From Candidatus Coatesiibacteriota bacterium (GTDB lineage Bacteria; RBG-13-66-14): 11,843 nt of DNA. The stretch spans positions 1 to 11,843 of the forward strand of contig WJMB01000125.1 of assembly GCA_014728185.1 (NCBI GenBank), in the 5' to 3' direction. Below are positions 6,702 to 11,843 of this stretch, piece after piece. Both the position numbers and the translations under genes were made by a program. Below the pieces are notes generated by a model that saw only the letters and a program-made list of their open reading frames with translations, was not told where the DNA came from and did no database searches. The first letter of the stretch is position 1. Each line of letters starts with the position of its first letter.

Positions 6702-8056
6702 GGAGTCCAGCGGGTGAAGCCGTAGATGTGATCGCGCCAGTATTCACCATCGAGTTCAGAGTAGCGCACACCGGCCGGGGAGCTCTCGGCCTGGATGAAA
6801 CGGCCGTCGCCGGCGTAGATGCCTACGTGGTTGGGTCCGGCGGAGTAGGTGGAGAAGAAGACCAGGTCGCCGGGTTGCAGCTCGTCGCGGCTGAGCTTGC
6901 GTCCCTCACGGTACTGGGGACCGGTGGTGCGCGGGACCTCGATACCGTTCTGCTTGAAGACGCGCCAGACCAGCCCGGAACAGTCGAAGCCGGATTCCGA
7001 GGTGCCGCCCCAAACGTAGGGCGTGCCCAGGTAGGTCTCGGCGGTGGCGATGATCGACTGTCGCCAGGGCTCGCCGCCGTCCTCGACGCCGCCCAGGGCG
7101 ATGTAGCGCTCGCTGACCCAACCGGCTCGGCCGTCGTCGAGAACGATGAAGTACCAGTCGTCGCGGCGCCGCCAGGTGCGGAAGTCGGTCCCGGCTCCCA
7201 GGTGGGCGATGATCGCCGAGCCCTCGCTGGCCTCGGCGCGCAGCGGAGCCTTGCCGCGCTGGGGCGTCTGGGGCAGTCCGGATGGGGGCGTGCGCGGGTT
7301 GGGTACCGCCCGGACGCCGCCCTCGTCGCGCTCCACGGAACCGGCGGGGGCCAATTCATCGTTGCGGACCCAGCCGGCCAGTTCGTCTTGCTCGGCTAGG
7401 ATGACCAGGCTCCAGCCCTCGAGCTCGGCGGCCAGGCGCACCCGCTCCCCGGCCAGGGCCTCGCTGACCCGACGGGAGGCCGCGCTGGGCGCCTCGCGCA
7501 CCGCCGTGGGGCTCGCGGCAATGACCAGCTCTTCGCCCGGGGGCTCGGTGGTCACGCCTCCCGCCTCGGGGCCGACCTCGATCTCGCCGGTGTAGACTGA
7601 TTCGATCTCACCGGCCCGGTCCTCGGCCAGCCTGACCTCTTCGGGGGGGTGCAGGCTGAGGGTGATCAGATAGTCGGGCGCCTCACCGGAGACGCTGACC
7701 GCGTAACCGGTGGCGCCGGAGGCCAGATCGACCACCACCCGGGTCAGCGGCGGATCGGGCTGATTCTGTGCCGCGCGGACGCGGTCCACCAGGCCGTCGC
7801 CCACGGGGGCTTCGAAGCTGTTGCCCGGAAAGGACGACGCCGCCTCGAGGTCCAATACCACCCGGTGGGGGCCGGTCAGCTCGAAGTCTTTCCAGACCGG
7901 CGTCTGATCGGCCGTCACCGTGATGGTCACGCTGCGCGCCTCGGGGTCGTAGGAAACACGCTCGACACCGGCGGTGCCGGGTGCTCCGGCGGCTCCGACG
8001 ACGACCGCGCTGAGCAGGATGACTCCCGCCGCCGCGACGCTGCTCCGCTGCTCCAT
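6698..8056 (-). CDS. Secreted AMIN / SH3 / NlpC-P60 peptidoglycan hydrolase
   Basis: The 452-residue protein has a signal peptide or N-terminal anchor (hydrophobic 8-25), an AMIN-type domain at about 31-135 (strand-rich, with VERVSYDPEARSVTITV and HRVVLDLE), two bacterial SH3-type domains (about 176-237 ending GWVRNDELAPA, and 268-321 ending GWVSERYIAL), and a C-terminal NlpC/P60 domain from about 332. In the catalytic domain C359 lies in the DCSGL motif and H410 in NHVGIY; Q422 is in the right region for the third polar residue. NlpC/P60 enzymes cleave peptide bonds in the peptidoglycan stem, commonly D-Glu to diamino acid. AMIN and SH3 domains would target it to the wall. The start is well supported by GGGAGGAA six bases before the ATG. 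It is the first gene of a two-gene unit with the ligase-like gene. Upstream there is no good sigma70 promoter, but the palindromic element with a minus-facing sigma54-type site lies 100-180 nt away. Confidence 0.95.
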   Translation of the reverse strand: MEQRSSVAAAGVILLSAVVVGAAGAPGTAGVERVSYDPEARSVTITVTADQTPVWKDFELTGPHRVVLDLEAASSFPGNSFEAPVGDGLVDRVRAAQNQPDPPLTRVVVDLASGATGYAVSVSGEAPDYLITLSLHPPEEVRLAEDRAGEIESVYTGEIEVGPEAGGVTTEPPGEELVIAASPTAVREAPSAASRRVSEALAGERVRLAAELEGWSLVILAEQDELAGWVRNDELAPAGSVERDEGGVRAVPNPRTPPSGLPQTPQRGKAPLRAEASEGSAIIAHLGAGTDFRTWRRRDDWYFIVLDDGRAGWVSERYIALGGVEDGGEPWRQSIIATAETYLGTPYVWGGTSESGFDCSGLVWRVFKQNGIEVPRTTGPQYREGRKLSRDELQPGDLVFFSTYSAGPNHVGIYAGDGRFIQAESSPAGVRYSELDGEYWRDHIYGFTRWTP

Positions 8057-8149
8057 CGGATTCCTCCCGGATCGGCCGGATTATCGCTGGATCACCGCCA
8101 CGACGCGCACCCCCCGCCGCCCCGGATCATCTCCCGCGTCATTGACTCG
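8057..8149. other. 5' region of the NlpC/P60 gene
   Basis: This GC-rich stretch contains the strong Shine-Dalgarno sequence GGGAGGAA (minus strand, about 8062-8069). A GATAAT hexamer on the minus strand (about 8079-8084) resembles a -10 box, but the bases 17-18 nt further upstream show no recognisable -35 box and no extended TG. No coding sequence is seen. Confidence 0.4.
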
Positions 8150-8159
8150 ACGCCCGCGC

Positions 8160-8179
8160 GGCGTTGGCACGTTTCTTGC
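8160..8179 (+). promoter_or_regulatory. Sigma54-type -24/-12 element, copy 2 left arm
   Basis: TTGGCACG-N4-TTGC matches the RpoN consensus, with GG at 8166-8167 and GC at 8178-8179. The predicted start is near 8191, reading rightwards and antisense into the 3' end of the PBP gene. The base after TTGC is G, whereas the consensus prefers A or T. Confidence 0.35.
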
Positions 8180-8218
8180 GCCCTCGCGCGCGGGTCGGAC
8201 AAATCAGCGATCCCTTCC

Positions 8219-8238
8219 GCAAGAAACGTGCCAACGCC
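8219..8238 (-). promoter_or_regulatory. Sigma54-type -24/-12 element, copy 2 right arm; candidate promoter of the NlpC/P60-ligase unit
   Basis: On the minus strand this reads TTGGCACG-N4-TTGC. The predicted start near 8207 is about 150 nt upstream of the NlpC/P60 ATG and in the correct orientation. It is the best promoter-like sequence found in this gap. The transcript would run through the left arm of the palindrome, so it would contain only one arm and would not form the full hairpin. Confidence 0.42.
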
Positions 8239-8296
8239 GCGCGGGCCGGGGCTGGACGTTGGAGGGGAGTGCGGCGGGGGGGTGCGCTGCGGGCCG

Positions 8297-10735
8297 CTAG
8301 TTTTCTTCCTCCGGGTACATGTACTCGACGGACTCTCCGCCGCTGATCTCGGTGGCGTCCTCGGTGAGCCAGTCGCGGGAGCCCGAGCCGTGCAGGTCGC
8401 AGAACTGGAGGGGCTCGGTTCCCTCGATGAAGTCCTCGGCGATTTTGTGGGGGCAGTCCGGTGTGGCCAACAGGCCGGTGTCGGCGCAGACGGTGTGGCG
8501 GACCAGTCGCAGCCCCTCGGGCAGGGTGAAGGGCTCCTCAGGGTAGTCCTGGAGCACCTCGGCCATGTAGTCGCTCCACAGGGGGACGGCGTGGGACTCG
8601 CCGGTGGCGTTGTAGCCCAGGGTGGTGTGGTCGTCGAAGCCGACCCAGACGGCGGTGCAGAGCTGGGGCACGTAGCCGATGAACCAGCAGTCCTCGGCGT
8701 TGTTGGTGGTGCCGGTCTTGCCGGCGCAGTCTCGTCCCAGGGTTCGGGTGGCGCGGCCGGCGGTGCCCTGGGTTGTCACGCCGTGCATCATCGAGCGGAT
8801 GATCGCCGCGGTCTCCTTGCGCAGGGCGACCTCGGCCCGGGGAACGACCTCCTTGATGGTGTTGCCGTCGCGGTCCAGAATGTAGCGGATCGCCGTGGGC
8901 TCGACGTGGATGCCCAGGGTGGCAATGGTGCCGAAGGCCGAGGCCATCTCGAGGGGGGTGACCTCGGAGGAGCCCAGGGCGATGGAGTAGGTGTGGGCGA
9001 TGGGTGAGTTGATCCCCATGCGCTGGGCGTAGGCGCGCACGGGCTCCACGCCTATCTGCAGGATCAACCGCGCGGCCACAAGGTTGATCGACATCGCCAT
9101 GGCGGTGCGAAAGGTCATCGGCTTGCCCGAGTAGCCCAGCGAGTAGTTATGGGGCGCCCAGACCACGCCATCGGCGTTGATGACGAAGGGTTTGTCGAGC
9201 ATCACGTCGGCGGCGGAGTAACCGGAGTCGATGGCGGCGGTGTAGACGAAGACCTTGAAGGCCGAACCGGGCTGGCGGCGGGCGTAGACGGCACGGTTGA
9301 ACTGGCTCTCGTTGAAATCGGATCCGCCCACCATGGCTTTGATGAAGCCGGTTCGCGGGTCGATGGTCACCAGGGCCGCCTGGGGGTAGGGCTCCTTCTC
9401 GAGGGCTAGGTCCACCCGTCCCGCCGAGCGGGCCAAACTGACGACCTTGACCGCGATGGTCGAGCCCACCTGGATTTCGACCTCGGGGGGGTTGGGCCAG
9501 TGCCAGTAGAGGGGAGTGATGTCGATGCGCCCGACCAGGTCGTTGCCCAGATCGATATAGGCGTACTCGTCGTCGCGTTCGAGAACGCGGCCCTCGCGGA
9601 TTTGTCCCAGCTCGAGCTCGTCGATGGTCAGCCCGTCGTCGTAGCGGCGGGGTTGGTAGTTCCAGCGTTGCTGGACCCGCTCCAGCCCGGCGGCGACGTG
9701 CTTTTCTGCGATACGCTGCATCCCGAGGTCCAGGGTGGTGTAGACCTGCATCCCGGACTGATAGACGGCGTTGGAGCCGTACTCGCGCTCCAGTTCGGAG
9801 CGGATGTACTCGATGAAGTAGGGGGCCAGTTGCTCGGAGCGCCGGCGCTGGGCCAGCTCGAGGGGCTGGGCCGCCGCCCAGGCCCGCTCCTGCTCGGTGA
9901 TGACCCCGGTCTCGGCCATCAGCCAGAGCACGGTGTTGCGGCGCCGCTTGGCCCGGTCCGGATTGAGGTAGGGCGAGAAGCCGCCGGGGTTCTTGGGCAG
10001 ACCGGCCAACAGCGCCGCCTCGGGCAGGGTCAGCTCACCCACGTGCTTGTTGAAGAAGGTGCGCGCGGCGGCCTCGACGCCGTAGCAGCCGTGTCCGTAA
10101 TAGATCTGGTTGAGATAGAAGTAGAGGATCTCTTCTTTGGAGTAACGCTTCTCGATCTGGACGGCCAGGATGGCCTCGCGGATCTTCCTGACGTAGGTCT
10201 TCTCCATGGTCAGGAAATAGTTGCGGGCGAGCTGCTGGGTGATCGTCGAGGCGCCCTGGATCTTGGCCCCGGCGATTATGTCGACGACGGCGGCCTCCAT
10301 GGTGCGGTAGAGGTTGACGCCCCAGTGGTCGTAGAAGCGCTGATCCTCGACGGCCAGGGTGGCCTGGAGCAGGTTCGCCGGCATTTCCGATAGCGGAACG
10401 ACGTAACGGCGCTCGACCAGAAAGCTGGCGATGAGCTGGTCGTTGGCGTCGTAGACCTCGGTGGGCAGGTAGCTGTCGAAATCCCACAGGCCGGAGATCT
10501 TGGGCAGGTCTTTGGAGAAGCCGCTGATCAGTCCCAGACCGACGCCGCCGATGAAAAAACTGGAGACGACGACGATGATGATCGCGGTGTGCCAACTGAA
10601 GGCCCGGGGCTTTTCGATGATGTTGCCCTCGAGGTCCCGCCGCGGGGCCGGTCTGCGGAACAGGCCCTTGAAGAACTCACCGATTCGGCGAAGGGTGCGG
10701 CGGAAGAAGCCGGGCTTGGCGTGATGGGCGCTCAT
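8297..10735 (-). CDS. mrcA: Bifunctional class A penicillin-binding protein (PBP1A type)
   Basis: This enzyme polymerises lipid II into glycan strands and crosslinks them in the periplasm. The 812-residue protein has a basic cytoplasmic N-terminus (1-48), one membrane helix (about 50-72), and a GT51 transglycosylase domain (about 90-270) with AVEDQRFYDHWGV (E130), GASTITQQLARN (161-172), the KIREAILA helix (E187) and YLNQIYYGHGCYGVEAAA. An OB-like insert (about 370-445) follows. The transpeptidase has S491-A-F-K494 (SxxK), S549-I-N551 (SxN) and K673-T-G675 in GKTGTT. An OB-type insert is characteristic of PBP1A, hence the name, although the symbol is by family only. The C-terminal 100 residues carry several cysteines (VCADTGLLATPDCP, FCDLHG), as seen in many PBP1A tails. 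The ATG has GAGG 10 nt upstream and a clear sigma70 promoter about 90 nt away. The gene is divergent from the DUF5683-like gene. Confidence 0.97.
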   Translation of the reverse strand: MSAHHAKPGFFRRTLRRIGEFFKGLFRRPAPRRDLEGNIIEKPRAFSWHTAIIIVVVSSFFIGGVGLGLISGFSKDLPKISGLWDFDSYLPTEVYDANDQLIASFLVERRYVVPLSEMPANLLQATLAVEDQRFYDHWGVNLYRTMEAAVVDIIAGAKIQGASTITQQLARNYFLTMEKTYVRKIREAILAVQIEKRYSKEEILYFYLNQIYYGHGCYGVEAAARTFFNKHVGELTLPEAALLAGLPKNPGGFSPYLNPDRAKRRRNTVLWLMAETGVITEQERAWAAAQPLELAQRRRSEQLAPYFIEYIRSELEREYGSNAVYQSGMQVYTTLDLGMQRIAEKHVAAGLERVQQRWNYQPRRYDDGLTIDELELGQIREGRVLERDDEYAYIDLGNDLVGRIDITPLYWHWPNPPEVEIQVGSTIAVKVVSLARSAGRVDLALEKEPYPQAALVTIDPRTGFIKAMVGGSDFNESQFNRAVYARRQPGSAFKVFVYTAAIDSGYSAADVMLDKPFVINADGVVWAPHNYSLGYSGKPMTFRTAMAMSINLVAARLILQIGVEPVRAYAQRMGINSPIAHTYSIALGSSEVTPLEMASAFGTIATLGIHVEPTAIRYILDRDGNTIKEVVPRAEVALRKETAAIIRSMMHGVTTQGTAGRATRTLGRDCAGKTGTTNNAEDCWFIGYVPQLCTAVWVGFDDHTTLGYNATGESHAVPLWSDYMAEVLQDYPEEPFTLPEGLRLVRHTVCADTGLLATPDCPHKIAEDFIEGTEPLQFCDLHGSGSRDWLTEDATEISGGESVEYMYPEEEN

Positions 10736-10830
10736 GGATGTCGAACCTCACTGGGAAGGTTGGTCGCAGTCGGTTGGCGTCCCCCGCTGGCGAACCTGCT
10801 GCCGACCTTGCTGTCGACTTGAACGGGTGC

Positions 10831-10859
10831 ATTATAACGGCGGGGCGCTCCACGGTCAA
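10831..10859 (-). promoter_or_regulatory. Sigma70-type promoter of the PBP gene
   Basis: On the minus strand TTGACC (10859-10854), a 17-nt spacer and TATAAT (10836-10831) form a near-perfect housekeeping promoter. The start would be near 10824, giving a leader of about 90 nt before the PBP ATG at 10735. Confidence 0.85.
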
Positions 10860-10862
10860 TCC

Positions 10863-10884
10863 GGCCTGTCGAACATGGCCTGTC
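10863..10884 (-). repeat. Tandem GACAGGCC repeat upstream of the PBP promoter
   Basis: GGCCTGTC at 10863-10870 is repeated exactly at 10877-10884 (14-nt period); on the minus strand this is GACAGGCC twice. It ends 3 bp upstream of the -35 box of the PBP promoter, about where an activator would bind. An actual regulatory role is inference. Confidence 0.4.
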
Positions 10885-10904
10885 TACGGCCGACTCCAAA
10901 GCGC

Positions 10905-10932
10905 TTCACAAGTCGGTTGTTGTTGCTATAAA
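10905..10932 (+). promoter_or_regulatory. Possible upstream sigma70 promoter for the DUF5683-like gene
   Basis: TTCACA (10905-10910), a 16-nt spacer and TATAAA (10927-10932) match the consensus boxes at 5 of 6 positions each. It would start about 55 nt upstream of the stronger promoter at 10958-10986. Confidence 0.4.
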
Positions 10933-10957
10933 ATCCTTTGGATACTTGACTTATACC

Positions 10958-10986
10958 TTGACTTAACAGCGGCGGAGGGGTATAAT
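10958..10986 (+). promoter_or_regulatory. Sigma70-type promoter of the DUF5683-like gene
   Basis: TTGACT (10958-10963), a 17-nt spacer and TATAAT (10981-10986) form a textbook promoter with a start near 10993. The -35 box is the second unit of a direct repeat, TTGACTTA-N4-TTGACTTA (10946-10953 and 10958-10965). The start site shows that translation must begin downstream of about 10993, which excludes the longer open frame beginning at 10738. Confidence 0.85.
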
Positions 10987-11040
10987 CCATCGATATTTCC
11001 TCATCGTCGTGAGCGCTCTTTTCTATACCGTTCTCCGACC

Positions 11041-11775
11041 GTGCGAGGTTCCCCCATCGGCTCCAACGTTACAAGCCTGCGGCGAAGGCTGGTCTCCACG
11101 GGGATGCTCATGCTCTGCCTGCTCGGACGCCCCGCCTTTGCCCAGGACGCTCCCCCCGATCCCGAAGCCGGCGGGGACCCAGAATCCGGGGTTGCCTCGG
11201 AAACCATCGAGCGAAGAGGGGATGAGGCCGTGGAAACGGTCGAGACGGACGACCCCCTTACAGAAGAAACCGCCGAGCCCGCCGTCGAGACTCCGGCCAC
11301 CTGGAAGCCCGACCCCGTCGGTGCTCTATGGCGCTCCGGCCTCCTGGCCGGACTGGGTCAGTTCTACAACGAACAGTGGCTCAAGGGCGCACTGCTGTTG
11401 GGCTGCGAGGTCTTCACCGTCTATCACCTCGTCCATTACGCCGTCGAGGCCGGCCGCGAACTCGAGGCCGGCAGGGAGATCGAGATCCCCGACGGGCTGG
11501 ACTCTCCCGAGACCGACGAGCTGCGCCGGGAACGCGATGATCACTTCGCCGCCTACGAGGACCACCGGGTGCGCTACGAGACCTACATCTGGCTCACCGC
11601 CCTGGTGATCGTCTATTCCATGCTCGACGCCTACGTCGACGCTCACCTATGGGATTTCGAGGTCGACGAAGACCTGGGCAACTCTTCCGCCCTAGACCTC
11701 GAGCTGGTTCCCCGGCTGGGTCCCGACGACGACGGCGGCTGGTGGGCCGGCCTGGACCTGGAGCTCAGCTTCTAG
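11041..11775 (+). CDS. Secreted/membrane protein with DUF5683-like domain
   Basis: The frame is open from 10738, but the promoter at 10958-10986 requires a later start. I chose GTG at 11041 because it gives a normal signal peptide: basic SLRRR, a hydrophobic LVSTGMLMLCLLG and a likely cleavage after RPAFA (residue 34). The alternative, ATG at 11104, removes the basic part; neither has a strong Shine-Dalgarno sequence. The mature protein (about 210 residues) begins with an acidic, proline-rich linker (35-88). A domain with LWRSGLLAGLGQFYN (97-110), a hydrophobic segment (116-134), an acidic and charged helix (140-178), a second hydrophobic segment (182-199) and DAYVDAHLWDFEVDEDLG (196-213) follows. 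The GQFYN and DAYVDAHL pattern resembles DUF5683 proteins, whose function is unknown. The short tail ends in LDLELSF. It is divergent from the PBP gene, and an envelope location is likely. Confidence 0.75.
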   Translation: MRGSPIGSNVTSLRRRLVSTGMLMLCLLGRPAFAQDAPPDPEAGGDPESGVASETIERRGDEAVETVETDDPLTEETAEPAVETPATWKPDPVGALWRSGLLAGLGQFYNEQWLKGALLLGCEVFTVYHLVHYAVEAGRELEAGREIEIPDGLDSPETDELRRERDDHFAAYEDHRVRYETYIWLTALVIVYSMLDAYVDAHLWDFEVDEDLGNSSALDLELVPRLGPDDDGGWWAGLDLELSF

Positions 11776-11793
11776 CAGGCCGACCGCAAGCGA

Positions 11794-11843
11794 CCTCCGC
11801 CAAACCCTTCGCGCGACAACCTTGCTCCCGCCCGGCGTTGGCA
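11794..11843 (+). repeat. Palindromic intergenic element, copy 3 (cut by window edge)
   Basis: The window ends inside CCCGCCCGGCGTTGGCA (11827-11843), a 17-nt perfect match to the left arm and flank of copy 1 (4844-4860). CCTCCGCCAAACCC at 11794-11807 matches the copy 1 outer-arm motif at 12 of 14 positions, at nearly the same distance (40 versus 42 nt) from the inner arm. The inner arm begins 58 nt after the stop codon of the DUF5683-like gene. The remainder of the arm and its partner lie outside the window. Confidence 0.75.

Larger units (their letters stand above)
8150..8270. repeat. Palindromic intergenic element, copy 2
   Basis: The arms at 8152-8180 and 8218-8246 are perfect reverse complements over 29 bp, separated by 37 nt. 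The inner 20 bp (8160-8179 and 8219-8238) are identical to the inner arms of the copy at 4851-4933. The left flank (GCCCGCGC) resembles the GCCCGCCC of copy 1. The loop shares GGACA 18 nt before the right arm, and the right flank shares GGACGTT (8254-8260) followed by GGGAGT. The outer arms seen in copy 1 are absent. The element lies 51 nt downstream of the PBP stop codon and about 95 nt upstream of the NlpC/P60 start codon. Confidence 0.9.

Noticed and set aside
4851..8238. CRISPR-like repeats
   Set aside because: The repeats are inverted pairs kilobases apart, not regularly spaced direct repeats with unique spacers, and no cas genes are present.
10738..11040. N-terminal extension of the DUF5683-like gene from ATG 10738
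   Set aside because: The extension crosses the sigma70 promoter and its predicted start (about 10993), and places the signal peptide at residue 115 and beyond. A start at 11041 is more sensible.

Overview
The window looks like chromosomal DNA from a GC-rich diderm (Gram-negative type) bacterium. The evidence is a set of envelope genes: lipoprotein signal peptidase, a bifunctional class A PBP, an AMIN-domain NlpC/P60 hydrolase, a membrane-anchored M23 peptidase and an O-antigen ligase/polymerase-like protein. Gene content and codon usage suggest an uncultured lineage or one distant from model organisms. I cannot name a phylum from sequence alone.

Layout: six of the seven genes lie on the minus strand. 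Reading in their direction of transcription (right to left): a PBP1A-type peptidoglycan synthase (8297-10735); then an NlpC/P60 hydrolase (6698-8056) overlapping by 4 nt a polysaccharide ligase/polymerase (5151-6701); then ileS (1602-4385) directly abutting lspA (1059-1601); then an M23 endopeptidase (1-847, cut by the window edge). The seventh gene, on the plus strand (start 11041), encodes a small secreted or membrane DUF5683-like protein divergent from the PBP. The 10736-11040 gap holds textbook sigma70 promoters facing both ways.

The genes share an envelope-building theme. PBP1A polymerises and crosslinks peptidoglycan, NlpC/P60 and M23 cut it, the ligase-like protein handles surface polysaccharide, and LspA matures lipoproteins. 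IleS is the only cytoplasmic housekeeping enzyme, and the ileS-lspA linkage is common in bacteria.

The most unusual content is intergenic. A dispersed palindromic element occurs in the two larger minus-strand gaps (around 4802-4992 and 8150-8270), and a third copy is cut off by the right window end (11794-11843). The core is an exactly conserved 20-bp arm, GGCGTTGGCACGTTTCTTGC, followed about 40 nt later by its perfect reverse complement. Each arm contains a full match to the sigma54 (RpoN) -24/-12 promoter consensus (TTGGCACG-N4-TTGC), so each element looks like two convergent sigma54 promoters folded into one palindrome. All three copies lie downstream of a stop codon. Whether they are promoters, 3'-end hairpins, small mobile repeats or uptake-type signals cannot be settled from this window.
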